Virus record (IMG/VR): IMGVR_UViG_3300041415_000049
Coordinates: 1-34,763 of that record
Origin: a virus
DNA length: 34,763 nucleotides
Strand: one strand, 5' to 3'
Both the position numbers and the translations under genes were made by a program. The notes under the pieces were generated by a model, which was not told the origin of the DNA, made no database searches, and saw nothing but the letters and a program-made list of their open reading frames with translations. Of the stretch, positions 23,997 to 32,028 are shown piece by piece (positions within the stretch are counted from its first letter, which is position 1; each line of letters starts with the position of its first letter).

Positions 23997-24229
23997 TTTG
24001 TAAAAATGCAAACTGGTGAGCGCCGCGCGCTCAGGGCAGTCTCCGAGTGGTGTTTTTTGTTCATCGGCAGAACTGAAACGCATACTCCGGGGCTAACGAG
24101 CGCATAGACCCGTGACCGTTCGCCTCGACTAACTCATCGAGGCGCGCTCACGACTCCCACGATCCGCCCCTCTTGCTTTCACCCGGTGGTTGCGCGTAAG
24201 TTGGGGTCCTTTAAGCGGAGCTATTTCCA

Positions 24230-25272
24230 ATGACCGATCAAGTGGCGCCCATCATAGCCTTTTTCAATCACAAAGGCGGAGTGAGCAAGACTACGACAAC
24301 TTTCAATCTCGGGTGGGCGCTTGCTGACTTAGGGAAAAAGGTGCTGATCGTCGATGGGGATCCGCAGTGCAATCTCACCGGTACGGTGCTTGGATTCGAC
24401 GGTGTAGATGACTTCGAGTCCTTCTATAAAAAGAACCCCAACTCAAATATAAGTGACGCGCTCGATCCCGTATTTAAAGGAACGGGCGCACCATTGAAAC
24501 CTGCGAATATAACAAAAACGCCGAACAAAAATCTCTTCTTGTTGGCCGGCAACATTGCCCTAGCCGAAAATGAAACCCAGATCGCGGTTGCCGTTTCAAC
24601 GAGCGCCGCCATTCCAGCGCTTCAAAACATTCCCGGATCGATAGGCGCGCTGTTGCGGATGACAGCCATCGCCGAAAAGATCGACGTTGTGCTGATCGAT
24701 ATGAGTCCGAGCGTCGGTGCTCTTAACCAATGCTTCCTGATGGGGTCAGACTTTTTCATAATTCCAACTTCGCCAGATTACTACTGCAACCAGGCGATAA
24801 CGTCACTGGCCCGCGTCGTTCCCAGATGGAACGCCGCGGTTGCCTCTTTCCGAGCCGGTGCTTTGCTCTACCCCTTTCCTCTTCAACCGCCTAAGTTTGC
24901 GGGATCATCTCGCAACGATACAGGCCGCGGCTGGGAAGCCCCGCTTCATCATTCCAGCAGTGGATCAACATCATCAAAAAGACGGTGCTGACCGAACTAA
25001 TTCCGGTGTTGCAAAAGGAAGCAATGGCAATCAGCTCCGCCGACTTCGTAAAAGCCAAGCCCGGCGATAGCCCGTACAATCTCGCCAACATTGCAGACTT
25101 TAATTCGCTGATTGCTCAATCACAAAAGTTCAATGTGCCTGTCTTTGCTTTGACGGACGCTCAGATCGAGCAAAAAGGGCAGGTTCTTCAGAATATGGCA
25201 GAGAGCGGAGATAACTTCAAAACGACTTTTAAGAACCTCGCTACATGCGTGCGGAGCTTGGTCGGGATCTAG
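24230..25272 (+). pseudogene. ParA/MinD-type ATPase, interrupted by a frameshift
   Basis: The frame starting at 24230 encodes a ParA ATPase: deviant Walker A HKGGVSKTTTTFNLG at ~14-28, VDGDPQCNLTG, and VVLIDMSPSVGAL (Walker A'/B). Near 24901, in the run TTTGCGGGATC, coding moves to another frame, which reads GIISQRYRPRLGSP and then QKEAMAISSADFVKA to a stop at 25272. The original frame instead ends at 24991 with a nonsense tail. One missing G in the GGG run would explain it and give a ~347-residue protein. GGAG lies 9 bases before the start. ParA proteins position DNA or protein cargo; no ParB or centromere is visible. A sequencing error is the main alternative. Confidence 0.8.
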
Positions 25273-25361
25273 GCAATTTCGGTTGCGCTACTGTGAGCGC
25301 ATTAGAATGAGGTGAAGTGCCAGAATCAGACGTGTGCGTAATTTGGAGTCTTCAGCCCGCT

Positions 25362-26030
25362 CTAGTGTTTCAGCACGCCATAGAGCCAAGCGCCGGAGCA
25401 CATACCGAACAGGATCAACCATCCCCAGCCTTGTCGGAGGAAGGTCAATGCTAGGTGTCTCAGCCGCAGATTTTGCGGGAGGAGAATTCGGCAGGCGGCA
25501 TTAAGCTCATCTCCAGTAAGGTATCCGATACGGGAGGTTTCATATATATTGCCAGGATACGCTCGGACAGCGTGTGCAGCCAGTCGGTAGGAATAGCTGA
25601 ACCCAAGCAACATTGCTGTCAGATCGATAGCCTTTTCTTCAGTCCGTAGCGGATGCCCAATCGATTCAAGGACGACGTGTGAGAATTCATGCGCGACTAC
25701 GACGAGGAATTCGTGGCAACGACTTTGATCCGCGAACGACTTAAGAATAAACATATCAAGCTTCAGGTCTTTAAATGCTTGGGTGCCATACTCCGGCATT
25801 TCGTTCGGCAGTCTGATCCAAGCCGGAGCTTGCCGGTTTGAAGACGAACTGTTCGTCCAGTGAAGCGTAATTCGTGCATCCACATTCATCATGCTGCGGA
25901 CAAGCCGAACAATACCGCCGAACTCACGTTTGCGATGGAGAGCCTTGAGCTGACGATCAAGAAGCGGGGGAACGTAAGGCAGTGATTGGCGTAGCTCGTC
26001 GATATATGCGTTGACGTCGATGTTGGCCAT
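25362..26030 (-). CDS. Membrane-anchored HExxH metallopeptidase-like protein
   Basis: A 222-residue protein. The zinc motif HEFSH lies at 114-118 in VVVAHEFSHVVLESIGH, and Glu131/Glu132 or Asp136 in TEEKAIDLTAMLL could be the third ligand, as in gluzincin and ImmA/IrrE-like proteins. A single hydrophobic segment at ~202-220 (GWGWLILFGMCSGAWLYGVL) would anchor the C-terminus in the inner membrane. GGGGGG precedes the ATG. It converges with the ParA-like gene, with 89 bp between stops. The substrate is unknown; peptidase activity is inferred from the motif only. Confidence 0.7.
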   Translation of the reverse strand: MANIDVNAYIDELRQSLPYVPPLLDRQLKALHRKREFGGIVRLVRSMMNVDARITLHWTNSSSSNRQAPAWIRLPNEMPEYGTQAFKDLKLDMFILKSFADQSRCHEFLVVVAHEFSHVVLESIGHPLRTEEKAIDLTAMLLGFSYSYRLAAHAVRAYPGNIYETSRIGYLTGDELNAACRILLPQNLRLRHLALTFLRQGWGWLILFGMCSGAWLYGVLKH

Positions 26031-26145
26031 AAGGGCCCCCCAAGCCCGTCCAAGGCGAACGCGCTAGGCATCGTAAGCCCGGCCCGCACTTCGTAAATTT
26101 GCTTAGTTGTATACCACGGAAAAACCCGGCACCGAAGGTCCGCGG

Positions 26146-26259
26146 TGTGGGTCATTCGCGACTAGGCGGAGCCAGCAGCGAGTCCGGCCAAGTCGGCGAC
26201 GCCCCGATACCGACTGAGTTTTGCGTTGCAGCAAAATTTCGTGATGTGCCAGAACCGGA
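26146..26259. repeat. Dispersed repeat between metallopeptidase and HEPN modules
   Basis: It is the full-length counterpart of 7925-8034, and its first ~50 bases also resemble 28948 onwards. The block TTTGCGTTGCAGCAAA at 26220-26235 resembles the operator dyad but belongs to the repeat. Confidence 0.8.
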
Positions 26260-26309
26260 TCTTGCAATTTATTGACTTTGCAGTCACGGGCTTAAAGAAA
26301 AGGGTTTAG

Positions 26310-27095
26310 TTACTCGCCGACGATCGAGAGCAGCGACGCCTGCGCCTCGGCATAGGCCTTGTCGCCGGGATGGCGTGGCTTGGCCGGCGGCGGATTGAAC
26401 GTCACATCCGGCAGCGGCAGCGGGTTGCGGCCGTTGAGGTAAAGTTCGATCAGGGCTTCATTGAGCCCGTGTAGGAACGCGAACATGCGCTTCATCTCGT
26501 CGATGTTGGTGCGCGCCAGCAGCGCGTCGAGTTCGTCCTTGGCGCCTTTGTTGTGCGCGAGGCGGTCGCGGACCTCACCGTAGACCGGCTCATAGATCTT
26601 ACGCCACTCGCGGACCTGCTTCCGCAGTTCGCGGACGTCATCGATCACGATGTCGTGCTTCTCCTTTACGTAGTCGGCGGCCTGCGCGGGGCTGATGAAT
26701 TCCTCCTTGCGCTTGCGCAGGGCCTCGCGGTCGAGCTCTGGCAGGTTCTGCTCGACGGCCTTCAGCAGCAAGCCGACGTTGTGCGCGGATTTCGTATCGA
26801 AGATGCGGCCGAGCCAGATGAACGTCGACACGAACAGCGCGTGGTTGGTCGTCAGCCAGAACATCGAATTCCTGTTAACGGCCGCGAGGACGTCTGGGCG
26901 CTTGGAGAGAAGATCGCGGATCCCGATGTAGGCGAAGAAGGTCTGCTGCGCGGACTCCTCCTCCTTCCGGAAGATCTCGATCTCCTCCTGGATGTCGGGA
27001 GGCGTCGGCGGGACGTAGGACTTCTTTTCGGGCATCTTCGGAGCGCACCATGCAAGGCCGAGCGACGCGAGGATCCTCGTCAGCCGGCGTCCCAT
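26310..27095 (-). CDS. AbiU2-like HEPN-domain protein
   Basis: A 261-residue, mostly helical protein. FVSTFIWLGRIFDTKSAHNV (89-108) and the later VREWRKIYEPVYGEVRDRLAHNKG match the HEPN domain of the AbiU2 group. R176 and H181 give an R-x4-H pair, the ribonuclease motif of HEPN proteins; R178 gives a second nearby Arg. AbiU2 is linked to abortive phage infection, but that role is family knowledge. I take ATG 27095, one base after the stop of the upstream gene, for translational coupling; ATG 27035 is the alternative. It is last of a three-gene operon with an unknown protein and a lipoprotein. Confidence 0.7.
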   Translation of the reverse strand: MGRRLTRILASLGLAWCAPKMPEKKSYVPPTPPDIQEEIEIFRKEEESAQQTFFAYIGIRDLLSKRPDVLAAVNRNSMFWLTTNHALFVSTFIWLGRIFDTKSAHNVGLLLKAVEQNLPELDREALRKRKEEFISPAQAADYVKEKHDIVIDDVRELRKQVREWRKIYEPVYGEVRDRLAHNKGAKDELDALLARTNIDEMKRMFAFLHGLNEALIELYLNGRNPLPLPDVTFNPPPAKPRHPGDKAYAEAQASLLSIVGE

Positions 27096-27096
27096 C

Positions 27097-27660
27097 TCAA
27101 TAGTCGTTTATAGGCGGCAGCGGCTGGCCCAGCAGCGTCAGCCAGGCGTCGAACACGTTCTGCATCACGGACGACAGCACGCGTTGCGAGCCGTCCTTGC
27201 GCTCGACGATGACCTGCTCGACGCCGCCCCACTTGCCTTCGCCGTATCTCAGCTTCCCCCAGCCCGTGCCTGTCATCACGATCGCGTCGGCGCCGTCGAC
27301 GGTGGCGTTCCTACGATCGAGCTTGTGGTGCTTGAAGGCGTCGGCCACGTCCCGCAGCAGGACCACGTCGTCGACGTACGGTGCCCTTGGTTCGCGCAGG
27401 AAGATCAGGTGTGACTGCACCGCGGCCCGTGCGCCGGCGAGATCCGGGAAGGTCGCGCCCGGTGCCGGATTGTTTACGACGAAGTCGGACAGGTGGTGGA
27501 GTTCGATCGCCGCCTGCCGTCCTGCCAGCATCGCGGCCGCCTTGGCCTCGTCGACGCCGGCACCGGCCTTCTGCGCTTCCATGAAGGCGCGGTCGGCCGC
27601 CACGTAACCGCGCAGGGCGGGCCGGACGACGTTTTTCAGGTGGTCAAGAATCGCCTGCAT
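27097..27660 (-). CDS. Unknown soluble protein in the HEPN operon
   Basis: A 187-residue protein. The first ~110 residues are helical (AILDHLKNVVRPALRGYVAA, then IELHHLSDFVV and VLLRDVADAFKHHKLDRR); the last ~60 form strands (GTGWGKLRYGEGKWGGVEQV) and end in a helix. The helical RDVADAFKHH resembles the HEPN active-site helix, but the Arg-His spacing is seven rather than four to six, so I do not call it HEPN. Start at 27660 overlaps the lipoprotein stop in TGATG; a longer frame upstream is only the lipoprotein gene read out of frame. I recall similar proteins in rhizobial genomes without function. Confidence 0.6.
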   Translation of the reverse strand: MQAILDHLKNVVRPALRGYVAADRAFMEAQKAGAGVDEAKAAAMLAGRQAAIELHHLSDFVVNNPAPGATFPDLAGARAAVQSHLIFLREPRAPYVDDVVLLRDVADAFKHHKLDRRNATVDGADAIVMTGTGWGKLRYGEGKWGGVEQVIVERKDGSQRVLSSVMQNVFDAWLTLLGQPLPPINDY

Positions 27661-27902
27661 CAGTTGCAGTTGGTGTAGATCGTGTTGCCGTTCACGTTCG
27701 AGATACAGTTGCGCGGGGCCGGCGCCGGCGCGGGTACCGGCATGTAGTACGGCTGCGGCGGCGGTGGCCGGTTCGCCTGCTGCGCCAGCAGATACTGGGC
27801 CGCGAAGGCCCTCTGCTCTGGCGTCATCGGCTCCGACGCGCATCCGGCCAAGCCGGCGGCGACACAGACGACCACAACCAACTTTCCCCTGAATCCGCCC
27901 AT
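27660..27902 (-). CDS. Small proline-rich lipoprotein
   Basis: An 80-residue protein with a lipoprotein signal: basic start GGFRGK, hydrophobic VVVVCVAAGLAG, and lipobox LAGC with Cys21. The mature part is Pro-rich (RPPPPQPYYMPVPAPAPAP) and ends with two Cys (CISNVNGNTIYTNC). It would be anchored in an envelope membrane. It is the first gene of the operon that runs into the HEPN protein. Confidence 0.7.
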   Translation of the reverse strand: MGGFRGKLVVVVCVAAGLAGCASEPMTPEQRAFAAQYLLAQQANRPPPPQPYYMPVPAPAPAPRNCISNVNGNTIYTNCN

Positions 27903-27962
27903 TACTCTCCCCCAAGTTGCGACTATAGTGGACGGGTCCGGGGCAGGAATCGAGGGGGATCG

Positions 27963-28484
27963 GTGAATAAATCCGTGTGTTGGGGTCTGCTGGCGGCCGG
28001 GTGGTCGGGCGCGGCCCAGGCCAACGCGTTCGACGACTGCGTCCTGAAGAACATGCAGGGAGCCACCTCGGACGTCGCGGCCAAATCGATCAAGGTCGCC
28101 TGCATCCGGAAGTCCTCAGTCACGCTCACGGACGACGACATCAAGCACCTGAAGGTCTCCAGCGGCTTCTACGGCACGTTCGGCATGACGCACACGCCCG
28201 GATTCACCGCCGAGGTCAAGAACGAGACCGGCTTCATCGTCACCGAGATCACGTTCTCGATCACGATCGGCGAGGGCCCCACCGAGATGTACCGCGTCGA
28301 CAACTTCAACTACCAGGAGCCAGGCGTGATCTATACCGGACTGAATCCGGATCCCACGTACGACCTCCGCATCGATCCCCTGAAGAGCAAGAAATTCCAG
28401 TTCTCTCTCGACCGGCCCGAGATCGACAAGAAGAAGAAATGGGGCTGGTCGATCGTCGGCGCCAAGGGCATCGTGTCGAACTGA
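27963..28484 (+). CDS. Secreted protein, unknown
   Basis: A 173-residue protein with GTG start, strong GAGGGGG upstream, and a signal peptide (KSVCWGLLAAGWSGAAQANA, cleavage after ANA). The mature protein is beta-rich with a Cys pair (DDCVLKNM, KVACIRKS) and a Lys-rich end. It runs divergently from the lipoprotein operon, sharing a 60-bp intergenic region, and 18 bp precede the membrane protein downstream. Confidence 0.65.
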   Translation: MNKSVCWGLLAAGWSGAAQANAFDDCVLKNMQGATSDVAAKSIKVACIRKSSVTLTDDDIKHLKVSSGFYGTFGMTHTPGFTAEVKNETGFIVTEITFSITIGEGPTEMYRVDNFNYQEPGVIYTGLNPDPTYDLRIDPLKSKKFQFSLDRPEIDKKKKWGWSIVGAKGIVSN

Positions 28485-28502
28485 TTTTTAAGGGGTGACA
28501 AC

Positions 28503-28916
28503 ATGACGATGACCGAACACGCTCTCGACGCCATCAGTCTCGTCCCGCGCGAGCGGGTGTGCGGGCACAACGAGACCGCCCAGGGCGACGACAAGATCAT
28601 TGATGTCGACGTCTTCGTCGCCGGCCGGAAGCGCGGCACGTGGCGCCGGGGCAGCAACGGCAAGAGCTACGGGATGTATCTCGAACTGCTGAAGCGCGAT
28701 GGCTCGATGGAATGGGCACTGCCGTACGGCAGCGGCTACTGCGACGACGCCGAGAACCTCAAGCCAGCGACCGCCCAGCTTCTCATGTCAGGAAAACTGC
28801 CGGACCGGCGGGATTACGTCGAGCGTCGCGCGGTCCACTTCCTGATCGACTACCGCTACGCAATCGTTGCCACGCCGATCGCGGTCGGGCTGTGCTACTG
28901 GCTGGTCGTGCGCTGA
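28503..28916 (+). CDS. Small protein with C-terminal membrane segment
   Basis: A 137-residue protein: a soluble, slightly acidic N-terminal ~110 residues (DVDVFVAGRKRGTWRRG) and a final hydrophobic segment (AIVATPIAVGLCYWLVV) that would anchor it in the inner membrane with the bulk in the cytoplasm. AAGGGG lies 8 bases before the ATG. It follows the secreted protein in one unit. No family recognised. Confidence 0.6.
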   Translation: MTMTEHALDAISLVPRERVCGHNETAQGDDKIIDVDVFVAGRKRGTWRRGSNGKSYGMYLELLKRDGSMEWALPYGSGYCDDAENLKPATAQLLMSGKLPDRRDYVERRAVHFLIDYRYAIVATPIAVGLCYWLVVR

Positions 28917-28947
28917 CCCGTTGCGAGCTTCGCGTCCGCATGTCGCC

Positions 28948-29044
28948 TTTGGGTCAATCGCGACTGGGTCGATCCGACGGCAGGTCCGGCCATGTCCGCT
29001 GTACCGCCGAAAGCGAAAGTATTTTCAGAGATTGGCGGCTCCGC
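28948..29044. repeat. Dispersed repeat at right edge of the accessory region
   Basis: A 97-bp counterpart of 7652-7747. It lies between the last accessory gene and the first backbone gene to the right, so it marks the right boundary of the inserted material. Confidence 0.8.
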
Positions 29045-29073
29045 ACCGGGCACGATGATCTGATGATCTCCGT

Positions 29074-29832
29074 TCAGGCGATTTGCCTGGCGCGTTCGAA
29101 GTGCTTGGCTCCAGCTCCGTGGACGATGAGGGTGATGTCGGCCTTGGCCTTGGACCGGGCTCCGCCGCAGAGCAGGCACTGGGCGCACTGCACTGTCTTG
29201 CCCATCTCCTTGGCGGCCGGGCAGTGACCTTCGCCCTTGAGCTTCGGCTCGTCGGCACCGCGGACACGAAAGGTCCGGAACCCGAGCGCCTTGGATTCCC
29301 TGCGGTCAGCTTCGCTGTCGCAGGAGGCCATGCAGAAGGCCGCGAGCAGCGGAAACTCGCGCCACAGGTGGGTGTAGCCGCAGAGTTCGGTCACCTTGTC
29401 GAGCGTCTGTTCCCAAACCGCCAGGGGCACCGCGGCCGGATCGCCATAGGATCCCAGCCGGACGATCCTGCGGGCCAGCAGCTTGCGCGCCTTGGCCAGA
29501 GCGACGTCTGGATAGATGCCGCGCTGAAATCCGTCCCAGACCACGCGAGGCCCGTGCATGAGGGTCACGTAGCAAGACCGCTCCACGTTCTTGCGAAGGC
29601 CGGTGACGGGGTCTGTCACGATCCGACCTCGGTGAGGGCAGTCACCGCAAATCGCAGTGTCGTCGCCGGTTTGCACGGCCCGGAGCGGGTTCATGTCCGC
29701 TCGCAGGATGTAGACCTGGACCATGTGGCCGGTCTTGGTGTTGGAGCCGCCGGTTTGGAGCCCGGTGGCAATGCAGATAATGGGCTGGCCGTCGATTTCA
29801 GATGGCCCACGGTAAAGAACAAACCCGTTCAT
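29074..29832 (-). CDS. DUF7227-like phage protein (replication-associated annotation)
   Basis: A 252-residue protein. The segments NTKTGHMVQVYILRADMNP, AICGDCPHRGRI and CYVTLMHGPRVVWDGF match a phage family (DUF7227, sometimes annotated as rolling-circle-replication-associated). Four cysteine pairs suggest metal binding: CGDC near 64, CPAA, CAQCLLCGG at ~224-232. I start at 29832, where GGGGAGAGG lies 4 bases before the ATG; ATG 29856 has no such site. An operator-like sequence, TTAGCATTCATGAAAG (29846-29861), is present but weak. The function is not established. Confidence 0.7.
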   Translation of the reverse strand: MNGFVLYRGPSEIDGQPIICIATGLQTGGSNTKTGHMVQVYILRADMNPLRAVQTGDDTAICGDCPHRGRIVTDPVTGLRKNVERSCYVTLMHGPRVVWDGFQRGIYPDVALAKARKLLARRIVRLGSYGDPAAVPLAVWEQTLDKVTELCGYTHLWREFPLLAAFCMASCDSEADRRESKALGFRTFRVRGADEPKLKGEGHCPAAKEMGKTVQCAQCLLCGGARSKAKADITLIVHGAGAKHFERARQIA

Positions 29833-29868
29833 CGGCCTCTCCCCGTTAGCATTCATGAAAGCCGCCGG

Positions 29869-29985
29869 TCACGGCTGTTCCGGAAGGGCGAAGAAGCGCC
29901 CGCATTGCCGGCACTCCACCGCCCGATCCGGTTCGTTGCCGGGGTGGGTGCTCTCGGTCGCCCGACCCCCACTCAGGACAGGCAC
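29869..29985 (-). CDS. Possible 38-residue protein with a CxxC motif
   Basis: A GTG-started frame reads MPVLSGGRATESTHPG and ends VECRQCGRFFALPEQP, with one CxxC pair like a half zinc ribbon. It fills the gap between the UvrD-like helicase and the DUF7227-like gene. The ribosome-binding site is weak and the start uncertain, so this is a tentative call. Confidence 0.3.
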   Translation of the reverse strand: MPVLSGGRATESTHPGNEPDRAVECRQCGRFFALPEQP

Positions 29986-30019
29986 GGTTGGTCCGTCGGC
30001 CGCTTCTTCGGCTTGGGTA

Positions 30020-31585
30020 TCAGGCCGCCTTTTCCGCGGCCGGCTGTTTGTTGTCGTTGACTGCCTGGGCCTTCGGCTGCGGCGGCAGCAGGTCGATCAG
30101 CTCGCCCATGGAACGGGTGGCTGCGACGTATTGGAGGTTCGCTTCCTGGATCTTCTCCCAGTCCTGGGTGGCGTAGCGCGACGGGCAGGTGTTGAACCGG
30201 TCGAGCCAGAACACCCGCTTCCATTCCCGGCCCTTCGATCGGTGGATCGTCGAGAGGGTGAGGATGCCGGCGACATTGTCGGCGAAGATGTTGTCGATGT
30301 AGGCGACCACGTCCGTGATCAGGTCACGCCTGTCCTCGCGGCATGCATCCATGATCACTTTGATGGTCTCGACCTTGTCCTCGGCCTCCTGGACCCTGGC
30401 CATCTTCTTCTTGGCGATCCACTTCGTGGACTCGGCATCGAGCCACTCTTCGAGCTTGTCTTCCAGCTCGGGGATCGTCGAGATCGACTGCCACCGGCTG
30501 ACCAGCTTCTTCAGCTGCTCGCCGATATCGCGACCTTCGATGCGGCAGGGCACTTTCTCCCGGATCAGGGCGAAGGCCGCAGTGACCAGCGGCCGGGTGC
30601 TGCGGCACAGGATCGCGGTATCGCCGTTCAATCGAGCGCGAGCCTGCAACATCTGCTCGAACGTTTCGAGCGAGACTGTGCCTTCAGGCGCCGAAGGGTG
30701 AGCCTCGATGTGGCTGACCCAGTTCTTGGCGAGCTGGACGACCTTCTTCGGGCACCGATAGGTCACCGTCAGCGGCATTTCCTTGCACTGGAAATGCGAC
30801 TTCAGGTTCTCCATGCTCTCATTGTCGGCACCCGTGAAGCCGTAGATCGCCTGCCTGGGATCGCCGACACCGAAGAACCGGCCATTATCCCTGAGCAGGG
30901 CATCGGCCAGCAGCTTGCGGGCAATGTTGGCGTCCTGCGCCTCGTCCATGACGACGTTGTCGTATTGGAAGAAGTTGATCCGGAAGAGCAGCGGCAGATA
31001 GATCATGTCGTCGAAGTCGATCACCACCCGCTCTTCGTTGGATTTTTTGAGCAGGTGGATCGCCATCTCGATAATGTCGTCACCCTTCTTCTGCAGCGGC
31101 TCCTCATCGAACAGATCGAAGTGACCGACGATGTCCTCCCAGATCGAGGCGTCGTCGATATCGCCGATGATGCCAACCGCGTTGGCCTTCGCCAGGGATA
31201 CCAGCTGACAGATCACGGAGGTGTGCGGCGCCAGTTCGGGGCCTATGAAGCCTGACTCGCAGAGCGCGGCGCAGATATCGCCGACCTTGGTGGCCCGGAC
31301 ATAGACGTTGGGGACAGCGCGCTTATAGTTCCGTAGACCGATCGAATGGGTGGTCGCGGCCTCGGCCTTCTTCCAGTCGACGCCGTCACGCTTCAGTTTG
31401 GCCTTGATCTCGTCGGCAATCTTCTTGTTGTAGGCCAGGATGACGGCATTGCCGCGTACCTGCTTGACGGCCTGCAGGATGGTGGTGGTCTTGCCGGCGC
31501 CGGCTACGGCGATCAGGACCACGGAACTGGTTCCGCTCCTGGCTTCTTCAATGAATGCCGCCTGCTGCGGCGAGGGTACGAACAT
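30020..31585 (-). CDS. UvrD/PcrA-like superfamily 1 helicase
   Basis: A 521-residue SF1A helicase. Motifs in order: Q-type SPQQAAFI, Walker A AGAGKTTT at 28-35, DFDDMIYLPLL, Walker B DEAQDANIA, GDPRQAIYGFTGAD, TVTYRCPKKV, TIHRSKGREW and YVAATRSM. It would unwind DNA 3' to 5' in replication or repair, or displace proteins. It is smaller than host UvrD, and the 1B/2B insertions look reduced. Start at 31585 has AAGGCGA upstream; the frame continues into the operator before it. It is transcribed from its own promoter at 31613-31641. Confidence 0.9.
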   Translation of the reverse strand: MFVPSPQQAAFIEEARSGTSSVVLIAVAGAGKTTTILQAVKQVRGNAVILAYNKKIADEIKAKLKRDGVDWKKAEAATTHSIGLRNYKRAVPNVYVRATKVGDICAALCESGFIGPELAPHTSVICQLVSLAKANAVGIIGDIDDASIWEDIVGHFDLFDEEPLQKKGDDIIEMAIHLLKKSNEERVVIDFDDMIYLPLLFRINFFQYDNVVMDEAQDANIARKLLADALLRDNGRFFGVGDPRQAIYGFTGADNESMENLKSHFQCKEMPLTVTYRCPKKVVQLAKNWVSHIEAHPSAPEGTVSLETFEQMLQARARLNGDTAILCRSTRPLVTAAFALIREKVPCRIEGRDIGEQLKKLVSRWQSISTIPELEDKLEEWLDAESTKWIAKKKMARVQEAEDKVETIKVIMDACREDRRDLITDVVAYIDNIFADNVAGILTLSTIHRSKGREWKRVFWLDRFNTCPSRYATQDWEKIQEANLQYVAATRSMGELIDLLPPQPKAQAVNDNKQPAAEKAA

Positions 31586-31612
31586 GGGTCGCCTTTCGAA
31601 TTGGGATGGTTT

Positions 31613-31642
31613 CCGATAGCAAGATATTTGCATTCAAGCAAA
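31613..31642 (-). promoter_or_regulatory. Promoter and operator before the helicase
   Basis: On the minus strand TTGCTT (31636-31641), a 17-base spacer and TATCGG (31613-31618) form a plausible promoter. The dyad TTTGCATTCAAGCAAA (31627-31642) covers the -35 box. It lies between the helicase ATG and the stop of the upstream gene. Confidence 0.6.
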
Positions 31643-31653
31643 TGATGGCGCAA

Positions 31654-32028
31654 TCAAGCGCGGCCTTCGCCCCGGGCGATGGCGTGCTCGACCACCTTTT
31701 TGTGATCGTCGGCGAGCTGATAATTCCTGGCGATCAATCGCAGGGCATCCAGCATGTCACCTGCAGCGAACTCGTTCACGCCGCTGATGTAGTCGGAGAT
31801 CACGTACTCTGTGGTTTCCTCGCCGCCTTCGATGCCGCGGGCTTCCGCTCCCTGGTAGCCATACTCCTCGTTGTAGGAGCAGTCTATTTCCTCGCGAGCC
31901 AGTTGGGCCGCGTGCTCGATGTCGCAGGCTCGGCCCGACCAGTGGTAGAGACCTTCATCTTCCTGGCCCCATTCCATGGTCAGGGTGAAGGGCTGCATTC
32001 CGTCGCCGGTCACGCTGCTTTCAGACAT
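31654..32028 (-). CDS. Acidic phage protein, unknown
   Basis: A 124-residue acidic protein (FTLTMEWGQEDEGLYHW, CDIEHAAQLAREEIDCSYNE), ending in a helix. The middle contains EEYGYQGAEARGIEGG. No family recognised. It overlaps the upstream gene by 19 bases and belongs to the right-hand leftward unit. Confidence 0.6.
   Translation of the reverse strand: MSESSVTGDGMQPFTLTMEWGQEDEGLYHWSGRACDIEHAAQLAREEIDCSYNEEYGYQGAEARGIEGGEETTEYVISDYISGVNEFAAGDMLDALRLIARNYQLADDHKKVVEHAIARGEGRA

Noticed and set aside
24121-24144. CGCCTCGA/TCGAGGCG inverted repeat before the ParA-like gene
   Set aside because: A perfect 8-bp dyad, but with no T-run and no second copy it cannot be assigned as terminator, operator or parS site.
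29855-31255. Plus-strand open frame of 466 codons opposite the helicase at 30020-31585
   Set aside because: The minus strand has all superfamily 1 helicase motifs; the opposite frame is a shadow.
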